Assembly: GCF_000092645.1 (NCBI RefSeq)
Contig: NC_014165.1
Location: 3,658,001-3,722,000, forward strand
Direction of reading: 5' to 3'
Length of the DNA stretch: 64,000 nt
DNA from: Thermobispora bispora DSM 43833
Lineage (GTDB): Bacteria > Actinomycetota > Actinomycetes > Streptosporangiales > Streptosporangiaceae
Shown here: positions 28,973 through 36,655 of the stretch, in pieces
Numbering within the stretch: the first letter of the stretch is position 1
Layout of the letters: each line of letters opens with the position of its first letter
Translations under genes and position numbers: made by a program
Notes under the pieces: generated by a model
The model's input: the letters and a program-made list of their open reading frames with translations, nothing else
What the model was told of the DNA's origin: nothing
Databases searched by the model: none

Positions 28973-29712
28973 GGTACCCCCCGTTCCGGCAGACCTTCGC
29001 TCTGGACGGACCCGGGCGGCGGGAACGGGCCCGCGCCCGGGTGCCATGGCCCCCTGAGAAGAAACCATCGCGCAATGCGGCCGCGCGCGCCGGGAATTTC
29101 CACGAGGCCGTGGGCCCAAAATTCCCCCTAAAGCCGTTCATTCCTCTCCTTCGGCCCGTGGGAAATCTTGAATGGCCCTTAGCGAAATCACCGGACCGGT
29201 TTATAGTTTCGAGACCCGGGCGTTCCCGGGCACCGGTCCGGCGAGCTCGGCCGCGGCCGCCCGTGCGGCCGGGCGGCCCATGCGCATGGCGGTGGACGGC
29301 GGGGAAACGGCCGATCAGCGGTGCCGCCACGCGCGGCGGTGCGGGTACGGCGGGGCCGGCGGCGCGCCGGTGGACGGACACGAGACGGAGATCGGAGACG
29401 GCACCCCGGAATGCGTGTGATGCTCGATTTCACCCCACAGTCACGACTCGCGCGATTCGTCGCTGTCATGGCTGATCGGATCGTGAAAAGCGCGGAGGGG
29501 TCACGAATTCCCGGGATGACGAATATCTCAGGGAATTTCGCGATGCCGTCGGCGATATGCGCCACCGCGGCGCCGGCGGGGCCGGGTGCCGCCGGTCTTC
29601 AGGCCGCGGTGGGTGACGCCCGGAGGCGCCCCGGCGGCGATCCGCGCCGGGCGTTTCCGGTGCCGGGCGCCGCGCGCGCCGTCCGCGGCGCGGCCCTGCC
29701 CATCCGGCCGGG
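28973..29712. other. 740-base spacer with AT-rich patches, no gene seen
   Basis: Two patches (29085-29220 and 29430-29560) are clearly more AT-rich than the surroundings and probably hold promoters for the flanking divergent genes. GGGAATTTC occurs in both (29090 and 29533). No frame has a ribosome site plus credible protein pattern. Confidence 0.4.
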
Positions 29713-30624
29713 GTGGATCCGGTGAGGGCGCGGGCGAGCCGCCCGTCCCGCCCGCTCCGCCGGGTGGGGCAGCGCGGCGAGCACGCGCTCGACTCCTACC
29801 TGAGCGAGGTGCTCGGCCAGCCGATCCGCACGGTGGAGCACGGTCCCCGGGCCGGCGACCGGCCGATCCGGTGGGCGTACGGCGAGGCGGACACCCAGCT
29901 CGGCCTGGTCAAGATCGGATCCTCGGCCCGGGACCGGGAGCTGGTGCGGCACGAGGCCGAGGTCCTGCGCATGCTCGCCGACCGGCCGCTGAAGGTGGTC
30001 GTCCCGCCGGTCGTGCTGCACCACGGGGAGTGGGACGGACGGGAGGTGCTGCTGCTCTCCCCACCGCCCACCGGCTCCGGCAAGGTGCCCGCCGGCCTGC
30101 TCCACGCGGCGATCGCCGAGATCGCCGGTCTCGGCCGGGCGCCCGGCGGCGGGTCGTCCTCCGGGTTGCCCCTCGCCTGCCCGGAGCCCGGCCGGGCGGA
30201 CGGCCCGGCCGCCGGCGGCCCGGCGGTGCCGTACCTGGGCCTGGACGCGGAGCGCCACCCCGACGGTTTCGCCTGGCACGGCGACTTCGTCCCGGCGAAC
30301 CTCGCGGCGGGCGCCGACGGCCGGCTCTTCGTCGGGAACTGGGAGCGTTTCGGCACCGGCGTGCCGTTCGGGTTCGACGCCCTGCACCACTTCTTCCACC
30401 GCGCGCTGCGGCGCATGGGGCCGGCCGAGGCGGCCCGGGCCTGCGTGGCCCAGGCGGGGATCACCCTCGAGCCGTTCGGGCTCTCCTCGCCGCAGGCGCG
30501 CCGCACGGCCGCGCACTACCTGATCACCCTCGCCGACCGGCACCACCGGGACGGCCACGAACCGCTCGGCCCGCCCTCGGCCTGGCTCACCCCGCTGATC
30601 GATCAACTGGAGGCCCTGCCGTGA
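29713..30624 (+). CDS. APH/choline-kinase-fold protein, altered metal motif
   Basis: 303 residues with the aminoglycoside-phosphotransferase fold. The catalytic loop is WHGDFVPANL (188-197; D191, N196), and an N-lobe lysine is likely K67 in LVKIG. Where active enzymes carry Asp for metal binding (D-W-E or D-F-G type), this protein has NWE at 209-211, so phosphotransfer may be weakened or lost. The start is uncertain (GTG 29713 or GTG 29722). Its TGA overlaps the GTG of the following sulfotransferase, so the two are translationally coupled and likely act on the same molecule. The substrate is unknown; sugars or lipid-linked sugars are plausible. Confidence 0.72.
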   Translation: MDPVRARASRPSRPLRRVGQRGEHALDSYLSEVLGQPIRTVEHGPRAGDRPIRWAYGEADTQLGLVKIGSSARDRELVRHEAEVLRMLADRPLKVVVPPVVLHHGEWDGREVLLLSPPPTGSGKVPAGLLHAAIAEIAGLGRAPGGGSSSGLPLACPEPGRADGPAAGGPAVPYLGLDAERHPDGFAWHGDFVPANLAAGADGRLFVGNWERFGTGVPFGFDALHHFFHRALRRMGPAEAARACVAQAGITLEPFGLSSPQARRTAAHYLITLADRHHRDGHEPLGPPSAWLTPLIDQLEALP

Positions 30625-31475
30625 AGGCGACGCTGCTGCGCTCGGTGCACGCGGTCTCCCACACCACCGTCCGGCTCACCGGCGCGGCGCGCCTGCTCCC
30701 GTCCTTCCTCATCGTGGGGGCGCAGCGGTGTGGCACGGCCTCGCTCGCCCGCGCCCTCGCGCGGCACCCGCTCATCCTGCCGCCCGCCTCCGGCCTCGGC
30801 GTCCACTACTTCGACGCGGCCTACCACCGGAGCCTGTCGTGGTACCGGGCGCACTTCCCGCTCAAGGCCACCGCCGTGGCGCTCGCCCGCCGGTACGGCC
30901 GGCGGCCGCAGGCGTTCGAGTGCTCCCCCTGCTACCTGTTCCACCCGCTCGCCCCGGCCCGGATCGCCTGGAACCTCCCCGAGGTCAAGCTGATCGTCAT
31001 GGTCCGGGACCCGGTCGAGCGGGCCTACTCCGCGTACGCGCACGAGCGCGCCCTCGGCTACGAGCCCGAGCCGTCGTTCGAGCGGGCCCTGGAGCTGGAG
31101 CCCGAGCGGCTGGCGGGCGAGGCGGAGCGGCTCTGCGCCGACCCCTACTACGTGAGCCACGCCCACCGGCACCACGCCTACCTGGCGCGCGGGAGGTACG
31201 CGGAGCAGCTCTCCCGCCTGGAGATGCTCTTCGGGCGGAGGAGGATCCTCGTGCTCGACGCCGGGGACTACTTCCGGGAGCCGGAGCCGGTCTACCGGCG
31301 GGTGCTGGAGTTCCTCGGGCTGCCGGTCATGGCGGTGCCGCGGTTCGAGGTGGTGGGCGCCCGGCCGCGCCCCGCCATGCCGGAGTCCGTGCGCCACCGG
31401 CTCCGCGAGTACTTCGCCCCCTGGGACGCCATGCTCGTGCCATGGCTCGGCGCGGAGCCGTCCTGGCGGCGGTGA
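30621..31475 (+). CDS. PAPS-dependent sulfotransferase (N-sulfotransferase type)
   Basis: 284 residues. The 5'-phosphosulfate loop is VGAQRCGTASL (32-42) and the 3'-phosphate site is VMVRDPVERAYSAYAHER (127-144), the layout of heparan-type sulfotransferases. It transfers sulfonate from PAPS to a hydroxyl or amine on a glycan or lipid. GTG at 30621 overlaps the upstream stop, and no separate ribosome site is visible, which supports coupling with the kinase-fold gene. PAPS would come from the APS kinase at 26623, and PAP removal from CysQ at 40389. The acceptor is unknown. Confidence 0.88.
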   Translation: MKATLLRSVHAVSHTTVRLTGAARLLPSFLIVGAQRCGTASLARALARHPLILPPASGLGVHYFDAAYHRSLSWYRAHFPLKATAVALARRYGRRPQAFECSPCYLFHPLAPARIAWNLPEVKLIVMVRDPVERAYSAYAHERALGYEPEPSFERALELEPERLAGEAERLCADPYYVSHAHRHHAYLARGRYAEQLSRLEMLFGRRRILVLDAGDYFREPEPVYRRVLEFLGLPVMAVPRFEVVGARPRPAMPESVRHRLREYFAPWDAMLVPWLGAEPSWRR

Positions 31476-31606
31476 CCGCGCCTCATGCCCGGCCACCGGC
31501 GCCCGCCGGCGCGGCCGCCCCGGGAGGCCACGGTGACGGGCGCCCGGCCGCGCGGACCGGGTGGGAGGCGCGCCGTCATCGGCCGGCCGGGCCGGCACCG
31601 GGCGGA

Positions 31607-33109
31607 TCAGCCGGCGTGCGGGGACGCCGCCACCTCGGCATCGCCCACGCTCTGCGCCAGCTCACCGATCCGGCGGCGCAGCTCCGTCAGCAGCCGATCA
31701 TCGGACGGGAGGCTCCCCGATCGCTCGTCGAGCAGCTCGCGCAGCAGGCGCAGCGCGTGGGCGTCCTCCCCCAGGTACGCGTGGCAGTCCGCCTCGCGCA
31801 GGCGGCACCGGAGCACCCGCTCGTCGCCGGGCCCGAACCGCCGGGCCAGATCGGCCGCGAGGTCGCGGAAGGCGTGCGCGGCCGCGCGGTAGTCGCCGCC
31901 GTCGAAGAGGACATTGGCCCGGTGGAGGCGCAGGTCGAGCACCTCGGGATCGTCGGCCCCGAAGGCCTGAGCCGCCTTCTCGATCGTGGTTCCGAGCAGC
32001 TCGTCGGCCTGGCCGTACCGGGACTCCCGGACGAGCGACACCGCCTCCCGGCGCACCCGGTCGAGGTCCTCCCGGCGCACCCGGTCAACGTCCTCCCCGC
32101 GCACGCGGTCGAGATCCTCCCGGCGCGGCCCGCCGGCGGCGACCGGGCTCGCGGGCCGCTCCGCCGCGGCCTCGCCCCGGGAGACCAGGATCCGGCTGAC
32201 CGCGTTCGCGTACATCCGCACCGGGCTGGCCCCGGCGTGGGTCACCCCGGGGAGGTGGTCCACCTCGGTCACGTACGGCAAGAGCCGATCGTGCACCACG
32301 GCCGCGCTCTCCGGGCGGTCCTCGGGCCGCTTGGCGAGCAGCGATCGGATGAGCTCGTCGAGCTCCGGCGGCGCGTCCGGCCGGAAGGCGCGCACCGCTG
32401 GGGGCGCCGCGTGGATGTGCTGCTCCTTCACGCTGAACTCGCTCGTCCCGATGAACGGCGGCCGCCCGGCGAGCATCTCGAACAGCACGCAGCCGAGCGC
32501 GTACAGGTCGCTGCGCGGGGTCAGCGTGGCCGCGTGGATCTGCTCCGGCGGCATGTACGCCGGGGTGCCGAGGACCTGCCCGGTCTGAGTGAGCTGGGAG
32601 ACGGCGGGGTCGCGCAGCAGGCCCAGGCCGAAGTCGACGACCTTGACCGTTCCATCCGAGCGGACCATGAGGTTGGACGGCTTGAGGTCCCGGTGGAGGA
32701 TCGACAGCTCGTGGATGGCGCTCAGCACGGCCGCGACCTGGGCGCCGATCGCGGCCGCCCACCCGATCGGCAGGGACTCGTGCTCCGGGATGATGTCCTG
32801 CAGGCCGACGCCTTCGATGAACTCCATCACGATGAAGTGGCGGCGGCCGCTCTCGTCGTCGAACACGCCGAGGTCGTAGATGGCCGGGACCCCGGGGTGG
32901 TTCAACCGGGCCATGATCCGCGCCTCGCGCTGGAACCGGCGCTCCAGCTCGCGATCGGGGTAGTCGTCCGGGAAGCGGATCAGCTTGACGGCCACCCGGC
33001 GATCGAGAACGGTGTCCCGGCCTTCCCAGACCGTGCCCATGCCGCCGCGGCCGAGGTGGACCGGCTCCAGCTCGTACCGGCCGTGAATGACCGTGCGCTC
33101 AGGCACCAC
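31607..33109 (-). CDS. Ser/Thr protein kinase with C-terminal TPR-like region
   Basis: 500 residues. Hanks-type kinase at about 10-280: glycine loop LGRGGMGTVWEG, K42, HRDLKPSN (139-146), D159FG (here DFGLG), GTPAYMPPEQ. A linker contains a near-perfect repeat of (R)REDLDRVR at 329-355, then a helical TPR-like region (about 356-490; QADELLGTTIEKAAQAFG, VLFDGGDYRAAAHAFRDLA). No TM helix, so it is a soluble kinase. GTG at 33109. TPR domains usually recruit partners; the target is unknown. It is convergent with the sulfotransferase gene. Confidence 0.9.
   Translation of the reverse strand: MVPERTVIHGRYELEPVHLGRGGMGTVWEGRDTVLDRRVAVKLIRFPDDYPDRELERRFQREARIMARLNHPGVPAIYDLGVFDDESGRRHFIVMEFIEGVGLQDIIPEHESLPIGWAAAIGAQVAAVLSAIHELSILHRDLKPSNLMVRSDGTVKVVDFGLGLLRDPAVSQLTQTGQVLGTPAYMPPEQIHAATLTPRSDLYALGCVLFEMLAGRPPFIGTSEFSVKEQHIHAAPPAVRAFRPDAPPELDELIRSLLAKRPEDRPESAAVVHDRLLPYVTEVDHLPGVTHAGASPVRMYANAVSRILVSRGEAAAERPASPVAAGGPRREDLDRVRGEDVDRVRREDLDRVRREAVSLVRESRYGQADELLGTTIEKAAQAFGADDPEVLDLRLHRANVLFDGGDYRAAAHAFRDLAADLARRFGPGDERVLRCRLREADCHAYLGEDAHALRLLRELLDERSGSLPSDDRLLTELRRRIGELAQSVGDAEVAASPHAG
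32045..32125 (-). repeat. 24-bp in-frame tandem repeat inside the kinase gene
   Basis: Three to four copies of a 24-base unit (CGGCGCACCCGGTCGAGGTC plus CTCC on the plus strand), encoding repeats of RREDLDRV in the linker between kinase and TPR regions. A length-variable site by replication slippage is plausible. Confidence 0.75.
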
Positions 33110-33419
33110 GCCTCCGAATGGGACGGAGTGATCGGCATTACGAATCTACTCCGAACGCGGGTGCCGCTCCGGGCCGGTGATCCCGCCGGGCGCTGGAGCG
33201 CGGACATCCCGCTCCCGGCGTCGCCGGGTGATCCGCACCGGCACCGGCCCGACCCGCTCCTGCTCATTCCCTGAATACGAGAGGATGAGTTGTGTACTTA
33301 GTTCACGTTATATATGCTCCTGAACACCACATTCCCCGTTGCCACTGTGCACCCGCCCGCGCATCGGGCGGTCGGCAGACCGGCTCGGCATCGAGACCGA
33401 ACCCCAACCGGAGGAGGCC
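33110..33419. promoter_or_regulatory. Divergent promoter region
   Basis: An AT-rich patch (33270-33335) holds TATATATG at 33309-33316 as a -10 candidate for the rightward gene. It lies between GTTCA (33301-33305) and TGAAC (33321-33325), which form a short inverted repeat. No gene is seen. Confidence 0.4.
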
Positions 33420-34208
33420 ATGCATCAGCAGCCGGGCCCTCATGCGTCACCCGGCCCCCAGGTGTACGGCCCGGCCGTACCGCGGCGTCATCCGCCGCGC
33501 CGGCGCGGTGCCATCCGGAGCGCGGCCGCCGTCCTCCCGCTCGCCCTGCTGGTCGCCTGCGAGCCCGCCGACACCGGCGAGCGGTCCGCGGTCCGGACGG
33601 ATCTGATAACCCGGGCCACCGCGACCGCGCCCGGGGGAACCGGAGGCCGCACGGCCACGGCGTCCCGCGGCTCCGCCCGCACGTACCGCGGAACAGGCAG
33701 CAAGGTCCTCGAACTGCGCAAGAGCGACCGGCGGGAGATCTGGCTGGTGACGCTCACCCACGACGGCCGCTCGAACTTCGTGGTCACGCCGCTCGCGTCC
33801 GGCGGCGGCCCTCGCGCCTCCATCGTCAACGAGATCGGCCGCTACCAGGGGACGGTGCTGCTCAACGAGCGGACCGGCGACGAGACCGCGGCGCTGCGGG
33901 TCGAGGCGGACGGCGCGTGGACGGTGACCCTCAAGCCGCTGAGCATGGCCCGCGTCTGGTCGGGCGGCCGGGTGACGGGCCGCGGTGACGACGTGCTCGC
34001 GCTGGTACCCCCGAACAAGGGCCTCACGGTCGTGGAGATGCGGCATTCCGGCCGGGCCAACTTCATCGTCCAGGCGTACCGCGCGGGCGACGTGGAGTAC
34101 CTGGTCAACGAGATCGGCACCTGGCGCGGAGAGGTGCCGCTGCCCAAGGGAACGATCCTCATCACCGTCGACGCCGACGGCGACTGGACGTTCCGCAAGC
34201 TCGGCTGA
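33420..34208 (+). CDS. Duplicated-domain lipoprotein of unknown function
   Basis: 262 residues. A Pro-rich N-terminus precedes a lipobox LLVAC (C47), an unusually late signal. The mature part holds two related copies: ELRKSDRREIWLVTLTHDGRSNFVV with IVNEIGRYQGTVLL and WTVTLKPL (about 95-180), then VEMRHSGRANFIVQAYR with LVNEIGTWRGEVPL and WTFRKLG (about 195-262). Each is probably a small beta-sandwich. ATG at 33420 has GGAGGAGG upstream. It is the first of three consecutive genes for small exported proteins; the family is not recognised beyond this fold inference. Confidence 0.75.
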   Translation: MHQQPGPHASPGPQVYGPAVPRRHPPRRRGAIRSAAAVLPLALLVACEPADTGERSAVRTDLITRATATAPGGTGGRTATASRGSARTYRGTGSKVLELRKSDRREIWLVTLTHDGRSNFVVTPLASGGGPRASIVNEIGRYQGTVLLNERTGDETAALRVEADGAWTVTLKPLSMARVWSGGRVTGRGDDVLALVPPNKGLTVVEMRHSGRANFIVQAYRAGDVEYLVNEIGTWRGEVPLPKGTILITVDADGDWTFRKLG

Positions 34209-34309
34209 CAACGGGCCGACGGCCGGGTGGTGCCGGCCATCCGCGGGCGGCGGCGCGCCGTGTCAGGCAGCGCCCGGAACCCCAGGTGACCATCGACGGG
34301 AAAGGAAGC

Positions 34310-34810
34310 ATGGCGGAACAGCGGAAGGGCGACCTGTGGTGGCCGGCCGCGCTCATCGCGGCCGTCGTGGCGGTCGGGGCACTGGTCTCGGACGGCGACG
34401 AGGGCGCGGGCGTCGAGCTGCGCCCGGACGGAGGGCCGACGCTCTACGGAGTCCAGGCCAGTGCCGCCGGAGCCACGCCCAATCCTTCCGGTGGAACGTT
34501 CCGCGACGCCTGGCATCTGTACACCACCCTCCGGGAGCGCGGCGCCGGGTGCGAGCGGCCCGAGCGGTACACCCTCGAGCGGATTCCCGCCACGATCCCC
34601 GACCGGGAGGCCGTTCGCTGCTGGACCGGCATCGGTCACGTGATCATATACGTGAGCCCGGGCCGGCATTACGACCTGCGACAGGCCTCCTGGGCACACC
34701 TGGATGGATCAGCGGTTTTCGGGGAGAACTGGGTCATCATCACCGGCGAGGATCCCCGGTTCAGCGGCGTCGTGCAGTCCCTGGTGGGCGGCCACGTCTA
34801 CCTGCGGTGA
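34310..34810 (+). CDS. Small secreted or membrane-anchored protein, unknown
   Basis: 166 residues with one N-terminal TM helix (about 9-27, WWPAALIAAVVAVGALV) and a soluble domain with two cysteines (GAGCERP and VRCWTG), likely a disulfide outside the cell. No known domain is recognised. ATG at 34310 has AAAGGAAG upstream; an in-frame earlier ATG at 34286 lacks a ribosome site. It lies 101 bases after the duplicated lipoprotein gene in the same direction. Confidence 0.68.
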   Translation: MAEQRKGDLWWPAALIAAVVAVGALVSDGDEGAGVELRPDGGPTLYGVQASAAGATPNPSGGTFRDAWHLYTTLRERGAGCERPERYTLERIPATIPDREAVRCWTGIGHVIIYVSPGRHYDLRQASWAHLDGSAVFGENWVIITGEDPRFSGVVQSLVGGHVYLR

Positions 34811-34916
34811 CGACGGCCAGAACAATGGTGCGATTTTCGTCATATTGCGCCTAACAACATTATTTCGACATTCCAGTAAATATCGCCATGGATGCCTCGC
34901 CGAAAGATGCGGGTCG

Positions 34917-35492
34917 ATGAATTCCACCGATTCATCGGATATCGATGCGGGAAAATCATGCCTCGTGCGAATACCACCGCGGATCGCCCTCGCCGTCGCC
35001 ACGCTGGCCGCGTTCCTCACCGGTTGCGGCATGGTCTTCCTCCCGGTGCCGCGGAGCGCGCCCACCACCTCCGGTGGTCCCGGGCCCGCCCCTGCCTCCG
35101 AGCCCGCCGCCACCTCAGCGCCGCCGGCCGAGGTGGACGAGGGCGCCGATGCGCGGCGCGGCACCGATCTCGCGGGCTGCGCGGACGCCCACTGCACCGT
35201 GACGGTACGGCCCGGCGACCGCCTGCCGATCGACCCCGGCTTCGGCGTGGCCGCGATCACCGTCGAGGCCCTCGGCGATGAGGAGATCCTGCTGATCTGC
35301 GAGGGCTCCATCGGCATGCTGAGCGCCCGCGGCAGGAACGTCCGCATCTCCCAGCACTGCGTGAACGGCCGATGCCGGGGCGTGGCCCGGATCACCCTCG
35401 CCGTCGGCCAGCCGGGCCGGATCAACGACATCCGCATGTGGGTGGAGGCGGTGACCCCGTCGCAGGCCGTCCTGAGCCTGAGCACGGAATGA
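34917..35492 (+). CDS. Small cysteine-containing lipoprotein, unknown
   Basis: 191 residues. Lipobox FLTGC with C37; a Pro/Ala/Thr-rich linker (about 45-75); then a compact domain with four cysteines (LAGCADAHC, LICEG, QHCVNGRC), which suggests disulfides outside the cell. Start ambiguous: ATG at 34917 or GTG at 34965; the latter gives a more usual signal length. The 105 bases upstream are strikingly AT-rich (ATTTTCGTCATATTGC region), probably a promoter, so it may be transcribed separately from the preceding gene. Confidence 0.68.
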   Translation: MNSTDSSDIDAGKSCLVRIPPRIALAVATLAAFLTGCGMVFLPVPRSAPTTSGGPGPAPASEPAATSAPPAEVDEGADARRGTDLAGCADAHCTVTVRPGDRLPIDPGFGVAAITVEALGDEEILLICEGSIGMLSARGRNVRISQHCVNGRCRGVARITLAVGQPGRINDIRMWVEAVTPSQAVLSLSTE

Positions 35493-35870
35493 GGCCGCAC
35501 CGGAGCGATACGCCGGCACCACGCCCATCGCCCATGGCGGCCGGTATCACACCCGGGACGGCCGGCACCACGCCCATGACCGCCGGTACCGCACCCAGGA
35601 CGACTGGCACCGCACCCCGGCACCACGCCCGTGACGACCGGTACCGCACCAGCACGGCCGGCACCACGCCCATGACGACCGGTACCACACCCGGCCGCGA
35701 TCCGAGGGAGCCCTGCCCACGATGTCTCCTGCCTTCGGGCGCCCCCGGGCTTCGGACGGTGCGCGGCCGTCCCCGGCCGCTTCATGGAACGTCATGCCGC
35801 CGTGGCGAACCTGCCGGGACCCGGGATTCACCACCGCCGCCGGCGCCCGGTCGCACAGTACGATCGAGCA
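35493..35870. repeat. Intergenic region with tandem repeats
   Basis: From about 35510 to 35700 there are five or six imperfect copies of a unit close to CGGCACCACGCCCATGACGA plus CCGGTACCGCACC (about 33 bases). Antisense frames over it only read out repetitive Val-Val-Pro-Ala peptides, so coding is not believed. The last 170 bases hold no recognised feature apart from the NUDIX start context. Confidence 0.7.
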
Positions 35871-36407
35871 GTGACCGAAATTACGGAAACCGCACCCGGG
35901 TGGCTCAGCCCCGAGGAGCTCGAGCTGACCCGTGCCCGGATGCCGATCCTCTATGTCGATGCCGTGCCGGTACGGGTCGACAGTTCGGGGATGGTCACCC
36001 ATGTCGGCCTGCTGCTGCGCATCGGAGCGGACGGGACCATCACCCGGGCGCTCGTCTCCGGCCGCGTCCTCTACCACGAGCGGGTGCGCGACGCGCTCAT
36101 CCGCCACCTGGAGAAGGATCTGGGCCCGACCGCGCTGCCCAACGTGCCCGCCTCACCCCAGCCGTTCACCGTCGCGGAGTACTTCCCGACGCCGGGCATC
36201 ACACCGTTCCACGATCCCCGGCAGCACGCGGTCTCCCTCGCGTACATCGTGCCGGTCGCGGGTGAGTGCCGTCCCCGGCAGGACGCGCTCGACTTCGCCT
36301 GGTTCACGCCGGAGGAGGCCGTCTCCCCGATGGTGCAGCAGGAGATGGCCGGCGGCCAGGGCATCCTGGTGAAGCAGGCTCTCGCCCATGTCGGGCGCTT
36401 GCCCTGA
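35871..36407 (+). CDS. NUDIX-like (DUF4916-type) protein
   Basis: 178 residues with a NUDIX-like fold outline: PILYVDAVPVRVDSSGMVTHVGLLLRI, then RALVSGRVLYHERVRDALIRHLEKDLG where the helix of the NUDIX box would lie, and AVSLAYIVPVAG with DFAWFTPEEA. The canonical GX5EX7REUXEEXGU signature is not intact, so hydrolase activity is doubtful; this matches the DUF4916 group. GTG at 35871 has a poor ribosome site (GAGCA). It is convergent with the Cys-rich peptide gene. Confidence 0.72.
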   Translation: MTEITETAPGWLSPEELELTRARMPILYVDAVPVRVDSSGMVTHVGLLLRIGADGTITRALVSGRVLYHERVRDALIRHLEKDLGPTALPNVPASPQPFTVAEYFPTPGITPFHDPRQHAVSLAYIVPVAGECRPRQDALDFAWFTPEEAVSPMVQQEMAGGQGILVKQALAHVGRLP

Positions 36408-36483
36408 ACGGCCTGGCGGACCGGGCGCCCGCCAGGCGCGGTCAGGGGACTCGATCACCTGAAAGCAGGCGGGATCGGCTCGG

Positions 36484-36558
36484 TCAGCCGTTGCAGCCGC
36501 AGCTGCACCCCTGCGCACAGGAGCACGACGAGCCGTGCCCGCACGAGCAGTCGCGCAT
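36484..36558 (-). CDS. 24-residue cysteine-rich peptide
   Basis: A very short frame on the minus strand: ATG at 36558, TGA at 36484-36486, with a strong ribosome site GGGAGGT six bases upstream. The product has seven cysteines in 24 residues (positions 4, 6, 12, 14, 18, 20, 22), mostly as C-S-C pairs: MRDCSCGHGSSC then SCAQGCSCGCNG. Two chemical roles are reasonable: metal (Cu/Zn) binding of the metallothionein type, or a cysteine-level sensor. It lies 97 bases after the sulfotransferase stop in the same direction as the cys genes. No gene follows it, which argues against a leader-peptide attenuator. The frame is real-looking; the function is inferred only. Confidence 0.66.
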   Translation of the reverse strand: MRDCSCGHGSSCSCAQGCSCGCNG

Positions 36559-36655
36559 GGTCTACCTCCCGACATGACCGGAAGTTCCAGCTCACCGTAA
36601 CCCGCCACAAGATCGCCGGGAAGGGCGCGTAACGGCAGAAGTCTCTTACCCGCGA

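Noticed and set aside
35422-35688. Minus-strand 88-codon frame of Val-Val-Pro-Ala repeats
   Set aside because: It only translates the intergenic tandem repeats.
36484-36558. Cys-rich peptide as a leader attenuator
   Set aside because: On its strand no gene follows; the next gene downstream is convergent, so classic attenuation has no target. The peptide itself is retained.
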